A stretch of DNA of 64,000 nt, from positions 14,951,501-15,015,500 of the forward strand of contig NC_088310.1 of the NCBI RefSeq assembly GCF_910592395.1, in the 5' to 3' direction. The notes beneath the pieces are model-generated. The model ran no database searches and was not told the DNA's origin. It saw only the letters and a program-made list of their open reading frames with translations. The position numbers and the translations under genes were made by a program. The stretch is from Lineus longissimus. Taxonomy: Eukaryota; Nemertea; Pilidiophora; Heteronemertea; Lineidae. This document shows, piece after piece, positions 33,740-46,770 of this stretch. Each line of letters starts with the position of its first letter. Position 1 is the stretch's first letter.

Positions 33740-34960
33740 TATTATGCCCCCGCCATAGTGGGGGCATTATGTACTTGGGTGGTTTCCGGCCGTCACTGCC
33801 ACGTCTTCCGCTGCACTGAATTCCGGACTATAACTCAAGAACCCCTTGTTCGGCTGACTTGAAATTTTTAGGGGGGGGGGGGGGGGGGCCTAGTGTGTCA
33901 AAGGGTCCCTATTACTTTTGGACGCGTTCCAAAATCCAATATGACCGCCAGCCGCCATCTTAGGTTTTCGCATTCCGCTCTTTAACTGAAGAACTAGAGG
34001 TCTGACAGACTTCAAACTTTTGTGGTGTAATGGTCTTCAGTGGGGGACGTTCCCTATCAATTTTTGGCACGTTGAAAGATCCAATATGGTCGCCAGCCAC
34101 CATCCTAGATTTTTGCATTCCGCCCGTTAATTGAAGAACCAGAGATCCGACAGACTTCAAACTTTTGGTGTAATGGCCTGGGGATGGCAGGGGAGGTTCC
34201 CTACTGATTTTGGGCGTGATCCAAAATCCAATATGGCCACCAACCGCCAACTTAGAGTTTTGTATTCCGATCGTTTACTGAAGAACTAGAGGTCTGACAG
34301 ACTTCAAACTTTTGTGTTGTAATGGTCTTTGGTAGAGGTGGTTCCCTATCGATTTTGGGCGCGTTCCAAAATCCAATATGGCCGTGAGTTGGATTTCTAG
34401 CATCGGCTTGCCAGCTGCTGTTGGTTGAAGACCAAAGACCTTTCTCCACATTTGGATTTCATGCCGCTTAATTGCCAATATGCAAAAGGCATTTCATCAT
34501 CATCATCATCATGCCCCAGCTCAACAAAGTTGAGCTGGGGCATTATGTTTTCAGCTGGTTTCCGTTTCCACCTCCACTGCGTCCGCCCCAACCTATTCCG
34601 GACTATAACTCAAGAACCGGGTCAGATTGATCTGTAATTTCTATAGTGAATTGGAGTGGATGGGGCAAGGCTCCCTAACGATTTTGGTCGCGATCCGAAA
34701 TTCTATATGGCCACCAAAAGGCCATCTTGGATTTCCCATTCCGGATTATAACTCAAGAAGAGGTGTCCCTATTGATCTCTAAATTCTATGGTTTAATAGG
34801 GTGGATTCGGGAGGTTCCCTATCGATTTTGGTCGTGCTCCAAATGTCAGTTTGGCCAGCAAGAGGCCATCTTTCCTTTACACCCCATAACTTGAAAACCA
34901 GTTACTGAGAGGGCTGTTGACACTGGTTCCCACGGAGCGGGGGCATACATTGCGTTAGAT
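33740..34960 (+). mobile_element. Hairpin-ended element family C, copy 1
   Basis: The 5' palindrome is TGCCCCCGC, loop, TGGGGGCA at 33744-33766. The body has units with CAAACTTTTGTGGTGTAATG and GGTTCCCTATCGATTTTGGG. Near the end, AGCGGGGGCATACATTGCG at 34936-34954 repeats half the palindrome; the terminal hairpin is worn here. A second, related palindrome sits inside at 34511-34543. Confidence 0.7.
34511..34543. repeat. Perfect palindrome, related family C-type start
   Basis: Arms ATGCCCCAGCTCAAC and GTTGAGCTGGGGCAT flank a 3-bp loop. It is preceded by (CAT)n and followed by a GTTTTCAGCTGGTTTCCG body like that after the family C palindromes, so it marks the 5' end of another element nested here. 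Confidence 0.8.
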
Positions 34961-35181
34961 ATCTATTTTGAAGAAGGACGTAACTTGTCATTGAGCTTCA
35001 AATAGATGCTGTCAGAAATGTTCCTTGACTATGAATTTAACGCTCAAAATGGCCAGCTGTTGTTCTTATGTTTCTTTCTGTTATTTTCACTTCGGTAAAC
35101 ATTCGGTTAGTTTCATACGCCACGATTTTCGTGACTTTTTGGGGGGTTAACTATAATACAATTGGTGTCTGTTTTTTCTAG

Positions 35182-35321
35182 GTATCCTAGATGATGGGGA
35201 TGAAACATTGGTGAATTACAATATCATTGATGATGAAAAGGCAGCTAAAAATGTTGAGAATAAGAAGCGTCGCCCAGATTATCAACCGTTGGATGAGGGA
35301 AATGTGAACGAGTTTGGGATG
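35182..35321 (+). CDS. SART1: SART1 internal exon c
   Basis: The acceptor is GTTTTTTCTAG at 35181 and the donor is GTATGT at 35322. With the G carried from exon b it reads GILDDGDETLVNYNIIDDEKAA, then KNVENKKRRPDYQPLDE. The family has G(V/I)L..ED.LVN.N..D..(R/K)A.KNVE.(R/K)KK.PDY.P at this point, so the match is close. It ends in phase 0 after FGM, compatible with exon d. The upstream intron is about 21.3 kb and the downstream one about 27.2 kb, very long for a gene that is compact in many animals. Confidence 0.93.
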
Positions 35322-38300
35322 GTATGTATTTAGACAGTTTCTTTTTCTGTATGGTGGATACTTGTAACCTATTAAACAACGATGGTAAGAATGTTGCTAC
35401 ATTTAGGTCTAGTCATGGAGCAATCACTTAAGATGTAAAATGATAATTGTAAAATTTTGTCACGTTTCAGGTTATCACATACAAAGTTTTATTATAACCT
35501 AATAATCTTATTATTCTTAAAAACTCATAACTTAAAAAAACTCATAACTTAAAAACCAGAAATACAGCTTTTCTTTTGGCAGCTGTTGATTGCGGGCAGC
35601 AGTCGACCGATTCAGACGATTCTTTTACCACTGCTGCATTTCTCGCCACTACCCAATTTCATTTACTTTTTAGTCTTTGAGTTAAGCAATTCATCCCTAG
35701 GTTGCACTGCATGAACATCTGTTTTTACCTCTGATATCTCACTAGACTGCACCACACTACATAGTGGTGCAGTCTTTATTGGTCTGACTCAAAATCTCTC
35801 TCGGGCACTTCCTGTCTGGGCTAATGGACAAGATAACTCGTGAAAGATGGTAGGCATCGCTATCAAAGTTTCAGGATTAAAGGCAAATCAGTTTCAAAAA
35901 TTTTGAGAAAGACAAATCAGTTTTAAAAATCAATTATTTCAAATTACTTGATATGATTTACATGCGCATTGAAATTACTTCATTAAAACAGCTGATGTCG
36001 TTTCTAGGTAATTTTGATTTGCCAACATTGATATTTGCAAGTTGTGTTTGTGCGCTGCATAGGCAGCGTACATATCTTTAGTTGTAGCATTTGATTGGGC
36101 AAAAGTACAAACCAAGCTTTATTCTCTGTATTAAGAGCGCAATGGGACAGACAACTCAATCAACTTTAATTAATGTTGCAATTAGGTATCTTGGCATTGT
36201 GATGCGCAATGAAGATAATTAAACAAAACATTTGGGGAGCAATGGACATTAAATTTACTCCACCCTGTAATCAACTGAACACGGTGTCTAATGATGTTCA
36301 TTATTTACACAAACATCTGACTTGTTAGGCCTAATTGACTACCAAAGCGAACACGGGAAGTTATTGTAGTGCACAGTGGTTAGAGATACATGCTTTCTTG
36401 GTTGGAGCTGCTCGAAAGGAAAGGGAGTCAGAGTTGAATATTTTATAGTTTATTTGATACATATTCTAAAAACAAATTTCAATGACGAAACCCAGCTGGC
36501 ATGGAAACAATCACACAAGATGTGATCTTTTCTTAATCGCAGGCCTAAAGATCTTCTTCGGTCAAACAATTGATGCCAGGAAAAGACAATTTGTAAAAAG
36601 AGAAGGATAATTTGACACCAGAATCAGTATGATGTTCAGATCCAAGTCGTCTCATTTTTATCAAGAATGTCAATATAAATGCCGTGATCACCAAACTAAC
36701 TCAGGTGGACTGAATAATACTGTACATAATCTATTTTGAATAAATCTTAGGTAATTAATTAGCTATAGTGATTATAATAACTGATCAGGGAGTCTAAACT
36801 GCTCCTAAAGCTCCTCAGGATCTTCAAATGGAAAGAGTTAATGTCGTTCAATCTTCCATCTCGAAGTTGGTTGTTAAGTCTGACCCTTCAGCAAACAAGT
36901 GTAAATCTACTTAGTGGAACATTGTTTCAAATCTTTTAACCTGGACTAGTGAAGACCAATACTACAACAGGGTAGTTCAAGGGTAAAGTAAGGATTATCC
37001 CCTGAAGCACGGGACATGAAGATCATCGGATGAAACTCATTAAAACAAACAGAGCCATTTAATTTTCGAAAATCGGTCCAGCGGTTCATTTTCTATCAAT
37101 GATTAAGTAACTCTATTTGTCAGCCTTTGCTCTAAAGGGATAATAATGGTTTAAAATTAGGAATGGCTTGAAGCAAAAAACTGTGAAAAAAGCACAAAAA
37201 GTCTCATAAATTCATAATAATAGGTTGTATTACATCAATATTTTGGATCTTCCATGATTTTTTTATGCTAAACTTGGTCGAGAGAAGATTTTTTAATGTC
37301 ACCTATTAGAATAGACAAAATGGCTGCCAAAATAGCTGGAAATAACGGCAAATGCACAAACCACAGCCAAGAAGCTGTATACAGTATAATTTAGATCTGA
37401 ACATTTGTTTTCTGAGCTGGTTTCATACAAATACATATTTTGAGCTGAAGCGGCCGTCTTGTTAAATGACGGCCATCTTGGATTTCAGTATTTCTTCACT
37501 CAAATCCAACATAGACAAGTAGTATATCAAATCACATGTTAAGAAGAAATGCAATTCATATATTCAATCAAAATAGCACATTAAATCACCCATAAGGAAT
37601 TACAAGGATTTTACATATTCCATTCCTAATTATTCATTACGTGCATCAGCATGGGCTGTTTATAATTGTCAACATTATCAGTATGACAAGTGTAGAAAAG
37701 GTATGCCTGAACCGGTAATTGTAGTAGGGATCTCAATGCCTGAGCAGTCAACCATGACCTGGAAAATAGAATGGACTTGTAAATTTCATTGACAAGTGTG
37801 AAAAGGCGCTGTATCGTCACCTTGTTTCTTGGAAGATTGTTCAGAAGCATCGATCAAATAACAAGGCAAAAAAAGCAGGATGAATTCAGAAATGCACCCC
37901 CCAGAAGAATTATTATTTAGTCTGGTTCATTTCCCATATTAACTTCAATGAAAAGGGGAAATAAACACCACCATATTGCACTCAGCATCATGGATGATTC
38001 CCCTGGATAGAAGCACAAGAAATCGCATTATAAAATAGTTGGATATTTGGAAGAAAACTCAGTTATTTCCTAACGAAATAAACCCAGCAGAGTAGTATGT
38101 GGCCAATGTTTTCATCATTAATGCGATCCGTGACTTCACCCAACTTCTGACCTAACCGGCTTGACCAATCAACGGCTTGGGGTGTGACCCAGTTATCGGC
38201 AGGAACTAGAACGCGATCAATATTTCTGGAGTAGATTTTACATCTTCATTACTTAATGCACTAGACTAAATCATTATCAAAATAGTGATCAGGGATGTCT

Positions 38301-38759
38301 TCAGAACGTTTAGATTATGTATTTTCTGACCGTTATTGTTTTATCCCACGATATTCAGCACTTTTGTGGCAAAACAGCACAGACTTTGACTATTTGGATT
38401 AGCGTTGTTTGGTTTCCATTTCGAATGGGACAAGCGCCAGGACGAAGGGTGCAGTCTCCTCAGGTTGGTAAAAAAATATGATGTACCTACGCCAAGGTTT
38501 TCTCAAGCGAAATTGCAACTTGTACATCCGATGGCAACTTGTACATCCGATGGCTGCTGGCCAAATTTGAAAACGGGTCACGGTGATGACGTTGGGGCTC
38601 AACGCCAGTGATATTAACAACTTCGGTTCGCTCTTGATCATTGGAATGGGCTTTTGATTGGAACACAAAACTGTTATCATTATAGAGGGTGTTTTATTAC
38701 TGATTTGATTAAATTTATTTCATAAAATTTGGTCTCGCAGTGCTGAGCAATTTGCAATT
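35322..38759. other. Quiet part of SART1 intron 3
   Basis: These 3.4 kb of AT-rich sequence show no recognisable gene or repeat family. The one structure noted is a hairpin at 35744-35775 with 12-bp arms AGACTGCACCAC / GTGGTGCAGTCT. Confidence 0.5.
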
Positions 38760-39505
38760 TTAAGATGTTAAAGATGTTAAAGATGTTGGCGCTGACACTC
38801 TGGTCGGAGGAAGTCCTTGACTTCCTCCTCCTCCTCCGCCGGGACCCCCCGCTATTCAGTGGTGAGGTCCCCGGGGCTCCTGTAAGGTTTCGCCCTCTCC
38901 CGACCCCGTCCCTCAGGCTGGGAACCCCTTTTGGGGGTGTGTTCCCCCTGGGGAGGCCTTGCTGTCGAACACTGGTGACCCTGCGTCCTGATCCCTATGT
39001 GGGCTTGGGCCTGCCCATTTCGGAGTCGGAGCAGGGTCTTATTGACCAGCTCCTCCAACTCCATGCTGTTAAGTTGTTATTATTCACCCCTAGGTCCGCT
39101 CCTGTAGGTCAGTGAGCAGCTCCACCCCTGGCGTTGAGGCGCCTGTATTTGCAGGTATGCTCCCCGTCCCCCTCTGCGGTTGCATCCACTGTCGTCCTTG
39201 GTTGTGACTGGCCCCCCCCCCCACTTCGTCCACAGTTGCCCCCAGTGACCACCAGCCTTTTGCCTCGTGGCGGGTGGCAGGCCCGGCTCCTCGTTCTTCT
39301 TTGGGTACGACGACCTTGCTGATGACTTCACCTGGTGGTGCAGGGCCGAGGTTCACCTCCCCGTCCCTGCCACTCTATACCCTGCGGAGAGATGTCCTGC
39401 CTGGTATTGGCAAGGGCTCAGTATTGGAGCATTATTCCTGGGCGAGGGACCCTTGTGTCCCCCACGCTTTGGGTGGGGTAAGGCCCACCGTTTCACTGGT
39501 GTGCC
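38760..39505. other. GC-rich island, possible retroelement fragment
   Basis: Base composition jumps from AT-rich to strongly GC-rich (for example CTCCTCCGCCGGGACCCCCC) between 38800 and 39500 and drops again where the family B copy begins. Open frames on both strands (38765-39115 plus; 39080-39356 minus) reflect composition. The GC-rich style resumes at 42701 after the family B copy, next to a DIRS-like RNase H, so both may be halves of one element. This is inference. Confidence 0.4.
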
Positions 39506-40187
39506 CCCACCAGAAAATGTTGCTTACAGAAAAAAATTTGGGCGATTCGACTCAAATTCAGCTCCCCAGGGCGCAAAAGGCGTAAATGAAAAAACAATTT
39601 TTTGACGCTCTATTCGAGCAGATAAAAGCTTGAAATAAAGTTGAAAAGGTCTTCATGATACAGAAGTTTTGATATAAAATAGATTAGTGTGGATTTATAT
39701 CACCAGTTGGCGGTAGTGAGCAAAACTGTTGTTTGACCCCAGATGACCCCGCTTTAAATTTCCCGCCGCGAACTGACATGAAAACCTCGAACCAGGGAAT
39801 ACCGGACTGCTGGTATTGCCAGTGCATTCACTGTATGAACGGCTCGTCTGGGGTAAATTGACGAGGCGGCTCCCTCCACTGCGTGGTCGAGGTTACCTGG
39901 AGTACTATGATCAAGAAAATGGCGGTGATCTTTTTATTTCTACCGGAGCGATGATTTTGTAAGTGACAAATTTTCTTATTTAAGCCTTTACGGAAATGTA
40001 TTTTGGTACAAATCTTCACACGTTTATAGAAAAGATCAACGAGAATGTGTTCAAATGCCCTCATAACGATGAGTTCAACGGAATTTGGTCAAAACAACCT
40101 TCGAATGGAGTCAACTTCCTTTGCGAAATTGAAGCGACGACCTCATTATTTATCGTAATTTATGCAGATCTGAGTCCAGCTGATGGG

Positions 40188-41696
40188 CAAAATGAGCGAT
40201 GGTTTCAAAACAGTCTCCATGACATGGGGCAATCTCTTCATTATCATAATAGGATTTGGAGGCATGTTTACAGATTTTATAAGTTCGAGACCTTGGCTAT
40301 ACCACATCGGTAAGCCTGGACCCAGGGGAGCATATTGCCCGAATCTGTGCAAGCGCAAGCAGGGTATCCTTCACTATCAAAAGGACGCTAAGGCACCTAG
40401 ATCCGAGGACTGGGAAACTCTTATTTGCCTCCCTGGCTAGATCCATATTAGAGTATGCGGCCCGAGTCTGGAACAGTATGAAAGTCAAACACATAATGAA
40501 AGTCGAGAAAGTACAACGACGTTTTACAAAGATGATAAAGGGAATGTCAACACTGACCTACAGCCAGCGGCTAAGGAGTTTAGACATGTTCTCACTGGCG
40601 CACAGGAGGAGGAGAGGTGACATGATCCTCACATACGATCTGTTTGAAAAGAGCTCTCCCCTCCTGGCGCTATATCATCATGTGAATGATAGATACAATA
40701 CCAGGGCCAGGGCAACAGCAGAAAACTGCTGGTAACGAGGCCAATGACACTGCAAAGAAAGAATGCGTTCATGGTTAGAATTCCAAAGGATTGGAATAGC
40801 CTTCCAGAGAGTGTGGTGACGGCGCCGTCAATAGATTGTTTCAAAGCGAGACTGGACAGGCACTGGGCATACGAGCCAGGAAAGTTTGCCGAGGTGTAGT
40901 GATAGTATAAGGATGGAGTAGTATGTACGCAAATAAACTGTTATTATGAACATTGTAAATACATTGCACAGTTCCCACCCTTTTTGTGTTTGAGATTAAG
41001 GCAAGTCAGTGGTGCCCGCACGCACATGTTTTCAAGTTAAATCAAGAAACGGAAACCGCAAAAATCGACTCGGTTAAATAAGTGGAATACCTATGATGAT
41101 GATGAGACCTGTAGGACCTAAAACTCGCATAGATCCCCATAGATCCCCTCTATTTGTCGAGTTAGCGCCCCTGTAAAATCATGCATTTTCGGACACTAGA
41201 ACGAAATCTTCCTGCGGATATCGCGGTTTCGGTGATGATTTAAGGAGAAATTGACTGTTCTTAGAGTTGTATGGGACAGAAATGAGTTCTTACTTCATGA
41301 ATACATGAATATATTATGATATGGGCGGGCTTCTAAGTCAAAACAATAACAAACTTAACTGCATCTCTACCGTGTATCGCGTAGTGCATTGCCTAGTGTA
41401 TTTCGTAGTGTATTTTAGCGGAGACATTATTTCCACACTTTGGCCACGCAAAACGTCTTTTTTATTCGTGGAAGTTAATCTGCTCTGTAAATTTTATTTT
41501 ACACAGGAAGAATCCATACAAGGTATTGCAATATTTCATGTCTATTGGTGTATTTGTGTACAGGAGCGCACCAGACAGTGAGACGTGGAGATGTGTTTAG
41601 TGCTGGTGCTGTCAGTAGACTGAATCTGATTGGCCATAGCGATCAGTAATATGGGTCGTGATCACGTGATGTGACGTCACCGCGGTATCCTCCTTG
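40188..41696 (+). mobile_element. Insertion with LINE 3' end inside family B copy 3
   Basis: A candidate 9-bp target duplication, GCTGATGGG, flanks it at 40179-40187 and 41697-41705. The family B sequence on both sides joins exactly when the insert is removed (compare 48160-48200). The first 700 bp are LINE coding; 40900-41696 holds no recognised gene and would be 3' UTR or a further insertion. Confidence 0.7.
40280..40899 (+). pseudogene. CR1-type LINE C-terminal fragment, frameshifted
   Basis: The frame reads DLGYTTSVSLDPGEHIARIC, SILEYAARVWN, VEKVQRRFTKMIKGMSTLTY, QRLRSLDMFSLAHRRRRGDM and ends at 40735. In another frame, IPKDWNSLPESVVTAPSIDC then FKARLDRHW follows to a TAG at about 40899. 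These are the standard motifs after the reverse transcriptase in CR1/Jockey-type LINEs (LEYAS.VW, VQRR.TK, WNSLP..VV.A.S...FK..LD.HW). The polymerase itself is missing. Confidence 0.85.
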
Positions 41697-42702
41697 GCTG
41701 ATGGGTGATGTTCTGAGTTGTGTTCAAACTATTGGAAACTTCGGAAATTAGTTCTATTAGTTCTACTATTCTGCAGGAGTATTTTATAGCTATTGATGTT
41801 GACAGCTAAAAGCACGAAAACTTTGTTTATTTATCAAACTGTATCGAGTGTTATCGAATCGAATGGATGTGTCGATCATCGGGGCGGATTGATATGTGGT
41901 TGTGCGTCCAAGGCGATTAGGTCATTCAGTTAGTTTGAGAAAGATCATGATCATGAAGATGCATGTTGTGTTATCATAAAACCGGAAAATAATTTGAAGT
42001 TATTAGTGGTGTTGTCATTGCCATTTTTTGCATGGAATGATAGTTCGAGAGCTCTCATCGACGTATTCAGCATTGACGGAAAGTAGGTCCGGATTTGGCA
42101 AACACTGTACAATCACTTTCCATCTTGACGTCTTGTAAATGTAATAATCTTTGCCAAATCAGTGATTCTTATATAATTTACTCCATGATTGCAATCAGCC
42201 TTTGTTAAATTCCAATCACCTGCAGTTCAGGTCAATCTTTTAACAATAAAGTTAATTTTCTTAAGCACCTCTTTATCTTACTTCTTCACATACAGGGCAT
42301 CCCAAACACTTTGCTAAATCCAATAACCCCCCCCCCCCCCCCATTTCAAGTTGGTATTGCACCAGACCCAAGCTCAACGGTACAATGATCATGTAAGTGT
42401 CCAAATGCCTTTTCAGGACATACTAGTATGAGGACATCAATTTTGTTACCAGAAGGAAAACCAATCCTGTCTGTGTGTCACTGTGACATACATCCTGGCT
42501 CTATTGGAAATGTCGCACTCGCACTGCATTACTTCATGTGATGTCACTTACATCTTTCACAGTTGACAAATTGAAGCATCCATGGTTATTGTAACTATAT
42601 ATAGTCCTTGCCAAATCTATCTAAAAGTATCAGTAAAACTGCTAAACTATGAATTGTATCTGCTTACTCAGCTGAGCGCCAGGCCCTTGGGCCTCTTGTT
42701 TG

Positions 42703-43350
42703 GATCCTTTTGATCATCGGAATCTGTTTCCGAAATCCCTCCTGAAGGAGGTCTGGAGGTTCTGGGGGGTTCGAGACGCAGCTCCACCACGGAGTGCAGC
42801 TCAGTACTGTGCTGTACTGTGCCCTCAGATGTCCCTGTTCACAGCCCTCTATGGCTGGGGCACCCATCTGAACGAAGGGAACCTGACCACCAAGGGCTCC
42901 GGTCAGCGGAAGATTCACGTCTCTCAAACAATATTCTCGAGATGCAGGCTGTCATTCTGGCCATGAGGGCCTTCACGTCTCAGTTGAGAGGCAACAGGGT
43001 TTCTCTCTTCTGCGACTATTCGGCGGTGGTGGTCGTTTATAATCGAAAACAAGGGAGGAGGGGGTTAGACACTTTGTGTCGCCTCACTTGGAAGCTCCTG
43101 CATCTCTGTCGCCGCTTGGACATTCAGCTCCTCCCCGTCACAGTCCAGGTTAAAGGAACATCTTAGTCGATGCCCTCTCCACCGGAACCGCCTGGTCCAG
43201 ACAGAGATTCCCCCTGTATTACTCTTCTCGCCTCTCCCGTCCCTGGCTAGGTATAAACTTATTAAATGACAATACCACAGGAAATGGAAATTCTTGAGCA
43301 CTGATGAGTTTTCCGAACGGATTCCCGACCCTGGACTTATCCGCCACATA
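42703..43350 (+). pseudogene. DIRS-like retroelement RNase H remnant
   Basis: In pieces of two frames: LYGWGTHLNEG, NNILEMQAVILAMRAF, VSLFCDYSAVVVVYNRKQG, then LCRLTWKLLHLCRRLDIQL. DIRS-type RNase H domains have GWG.HL, LE..A...A, DN.....Y.N.QGG and LC...W.L.....I.L in this order. The first catalytic Asp is not visible and at least one frameshift is present, so it is dead. It abuts the 3' end of a family B element, which probably inserted into it. Confidence 0.6.
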
Positions 43351-43532
43351 ATTTGAAAGCCCGCTTTGAACTACCTTCTACAACTAAGGAAGTCTGTTAT
43401 TCAATTGATGAGTTGACATGTAATGTACATGTACCATCATTTATGTTGCAACTCATATTTTCCTGTTATGATTTAAACATCCCTGCTTGTGGTCTTCACT
43501 AGTATCGTCCATAATTTCGTTATATAGGCCCA

Positions 43533-43672
43533 TGCAGTCTGCCCTGGAACTCATCAGCAGGTTGGCACAGGACTTGAACTTGAGCAAAAAAGAACATAAG
43601 TTAATAAGAACAGTGATCCTGTTGGGAGGCAATGTGTTAGATATGCATCGAGGAGAGAGGAACATTGAATGA
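43533..43672 (+). other. Possible terminal coding exon, unrecognised
   Basis: After a candidate acceptor (CCCATGCAG at 43533) comes SALELISRLAQDLNLSKKEH then KLIRTVILLGG and a stop at 43670-43672. The composition looks protein-like (amphipathic), but no family was recognised and no partner exon was found. It may be chance. Confidence 0.25.
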
Positions 43673-43679
43673 CGATAAC

Positions 43680-45011
43680 AACTCTTGTAAAGTTATCATC
43701 TTTAATTCACTACTGTTTTTGGGTACACTTGGTGTCAAAAACATGCTCTTCAAGGATTTGAAAAAAGTATTGAATCATGCATATTCCTTTAACCTAGTGG
43801 CTGGTCATTGATCCATTATTCAGATTGGCACAGGCTCCAAAATTCTTCACCTGAAATGAAAGGAACATTACTTTCATAAATGGAGTTTATTTCAGACTGC
43901 AACTGCATACAACACCATGTTAAAAACATCTGTGATGCATAAATGGTGGTACTAACAAATTGTGATATTCTTTTCAAAATTATTTTGACTGTTGTTTCTC
44001 ACCCAATTTCCAAGTAAGTTCAAATGAAATGGAACACTGAATTGTACATGTAGACTGTTGATTGAGTTGTGTGTGTATTTACCATGCATTGAAAGGCTAA
44101 GCAAGGACGGCAGTCGGACAGTGCGCGAGCCATCGAAACATCGAATTTTCGGACACTCTGACACATTGCCATATTCTCAGTTCATACTACCTCTGATTTA
44201 TCGATATGATTCTCTCCCGTGACATGTCATGCTGTTTTCTTGAAACACTCACAACATTATACATAATGTCATTTATTACCGAAAGATTTTATTGATTCAC
44301 CACACGCCGACGCCATATGTTTGTAAACAAAAGCCTTCGGAGTTACTTTGGTGGAGATCGGTAAAGTTCGACTGGTCAGTTGGTGGTACTCATAAAAGTT
44401 TTTTGCCTGACATCCTCTTCTTCTTTTACTGGCCATTTGCTTGGCCATTAAAGTTGCTGAAAGATTTTAAGTGAGTGAATAGATGACTCTTTAAATATAT
44501 CATGAAACCTATCATCTGCGCTTTTTAACAGAGTTTGGAGTTTGTAGAAGATTGGGATGGAAATCTGCAAACTTCGCATCGCCAGCAGAAAATGTATCTC
44601 CCCTTCACGCACAACTAGGAAAATGATATGTCTCTTGGTTAGAACAGAATAAAAACTGGGAAAATAACCTTTTTAGATTTGTCTCCACCATGATGCACAC
44701 GCATAACAGGAGATGAATCTCATGTATTGACTTGAGTGGACAGACCGACACATGCTCAATTCCAGGACTGTGCTACGCATCAGCATAGGCTGAATACCAG
44801 GTAATATCACTAGCAAAGCCTTCTGCAAATCATGAGGTAGGTAGGGGTATTATTATAGCTCCTCCCACCTTGCAATAATTTCCAGTGGGTAATACAAGCA
44901 GTACATGAGATGTCACTTAACCTGTTTTATTGTCAGCAATGCTCTTTCGATTAGGTAAGCCAAAATAGGGATTGGTGCTCGACTTGGGGTCGTGAGACCA
45001 TGATAGCCATT
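43680..45011. other. No gene recognised
   Basis: This is AT-rich intron sequence with only short, patternless open frames. Confidence 0.45.
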
Positions 45012-45214
45012 ATTATGCCCCCGCTAAAGTGGGGGCATTATGTTCTTAGGTGGTTTCCGGCCGCCGCCGCGTCCGCCGCACTGAATTCCAGACTATAACT
45101 CAAGAACCCCTTGCTCGGCTGACTTGAAATTTTTAGGGGGTGTAGGCCTAGTGTGTCAAAGGGTCCCTATTGTTTTTTGGCGTGTTCCAAAATCCAATAT
45201 GGCCACCAGCCGCC

Positions 45215-46450
45215 ATCTTAGATTTTCGCATTCCGCTCGTTTACTAGAGAACCAGAGGTCCAACAGTCTTCAAACTTTTGTGGTGTGATGGTCTATGGTA
45301 GGGGAGGTTCCCTATCGATTTTGGGCTCGACCCGAAATCAAAGATGGCCGCAAGCCACCATCTTAGATTTTCGCATTCCGCTCGTTTACTGTAGAACCAG
45401 AGGTCCAACAGTCTTCAAACTTTTGTGGCGTAATGGTCTATGGTAGGGGAGGTTCCCTATCGATTTTGGGCCCGACCCGAAATCAAAGATGGCCGCCAGC
45501 CACCATCTTAGATTTTCGCATTCCGCTCATTTACTGGAGAACCGGAGGTCCAACAGTCTTCAAACTTTTGTGGCATAATGGTCTATGGTAGGGGAGGTTC
45601 CCTATCGATTTTGGGCCCGACCAAAAATCAAAGATGGCCGCCAGCCACCATCTTAGATTTTCGCATTCCGCTCGTTAACTGGAGAACCGGAGGTCCAACA
45701 GTCTTCAAACTTTTGTGGCGTAATGGTCTATGGTAGGGGAGGTTCCCTATCGATTTTGGGCCCGACCAAAAATCAAAGATGGCCGCCAGCCACCATCTTA
45801 GATTTTCGCATTCCGCTCGTTTACTAGAGAACCGGACGTCCAACAGTCTTCAAACTTTTGTGGTGTAATGGTCTATGGTAGGGGAGGTTCCCTATCGATT
45901 TTGGGCCCGACCAAAAATCAAAGATGGCCGCCAGCCACCATCGGGGACCTGGTGGCCATCTTTGATTTTGGGCCAGACCCGAAATCAAAGATGGCCACCA
46001 GGTCCCCGACTTGATGATTTGTATTCCGCCCCGTAAATTAATAACCAAGTGAGTGACAGACCTGAAACTTATGTGGTGTTATTACCTAGTGTAGGGGAGG
46101 TTCCCTATCCATTTTGGGCCCGATCTGAATTCCAAGATGGCTGCCAGGCCCGACTTGGTTTTTCGCATTCCGACCTGTAACTCAAGAACCAAGTGAGTGA
46201 CAGACCTGAAACTTATGTGGTGTGATGAGGTTGTGTAGGGGAGGTTCCCTGTCGATTTTGGGCCTGACCCAAAATTCAATATGGCTGCCAGCAGCCAACT
46301 TAGATTTTGGTATTCCGATTGTTAACTGAAGAACTAGAGGTTTGACACACTTCAAACTTTTGTGGTGTAATGGTCTTCAGTAGGGGAGTTTCTCTATTGA
46401 TTTTGGGCGCATTCCAGAATCCAAAATGGCCTCCAGCCGCCATCTTAGAT
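45215..46450 (+). repeat. 145-bp tandem array inside family C
   Basis: CATCTTAGATTTTCGCATTC starts at 45215, 45359, 45504, 45649 and 45794, periods of 144 to 145 with very few differences between units. Diverged units continue to 46450. Recent homogenisation of the central units is likely. Repeated minus-strand frames here are shadows of the repeat. Confidence 0.93.
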
Positions 46451-46451
46451 T

Positions 46452-46770
46452 TTTGCTGGGATGAGATAAGATAAGAGATGAGATAAATAGCCATGTAGTT
46501 GCTATTCATTGATATCCGAGCATTGGATATTCTGTGACAGACATTAGGAGATGAGATAAATAGCTAGGCAATTCCTATTCATTGATATCCGAGCATTGGA
46601 TATTCTGTGACTGACACCAGGAGAAGGGATAAATAGCCTGACAGTTGTTATTCATTAGCATGTAAGCAATGGATATTCTGTGACTGATTCTAGCAGATTG
46701 CACTAGCTACCCGGCAGTGACTAGTCTTTAACTTCCTGAGTACCAGATATTCTGTGACTGATTCCAGGCG
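46452..46770 (+). repeat. Minisatellite with a period of about 75 bp
   Basis: Four units share GAGATAAATAGC, TATTCATTGATATCCGAGCA and GGATATTCTGTGACTGA. GATATTCTGTGAC recurs at about 46526, 46602, 46671 and 46746. The units decay to the right. Confidence 0.8.

Larger units (their letters stand above)
39511..42700 (+). mobile_element. Hairpin-ended element family B, 5'-truncated copy carrying a LINE
   Basis: It begins at CAGAAAATGTTGCTTACAG, matching positions about 28770 and 47618 of other copies, so the first 150 bp are lost. It ends with the canonical GAGCGCC, AGGCCC-TT-GGGCCT, CTTGTT at 42700. An open frame FIEKINENVFKCPHNDEFNG recurs at 39996-40180. A LINE tail is inserted at 40188-41696. 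Confidence 0.75.

Noticed and set aside
38765-39605. Several open frames on both strands in the GC-rich block
   Set aside because: High GC lowers stop frequency in all frames. None shows a motif that can be named.
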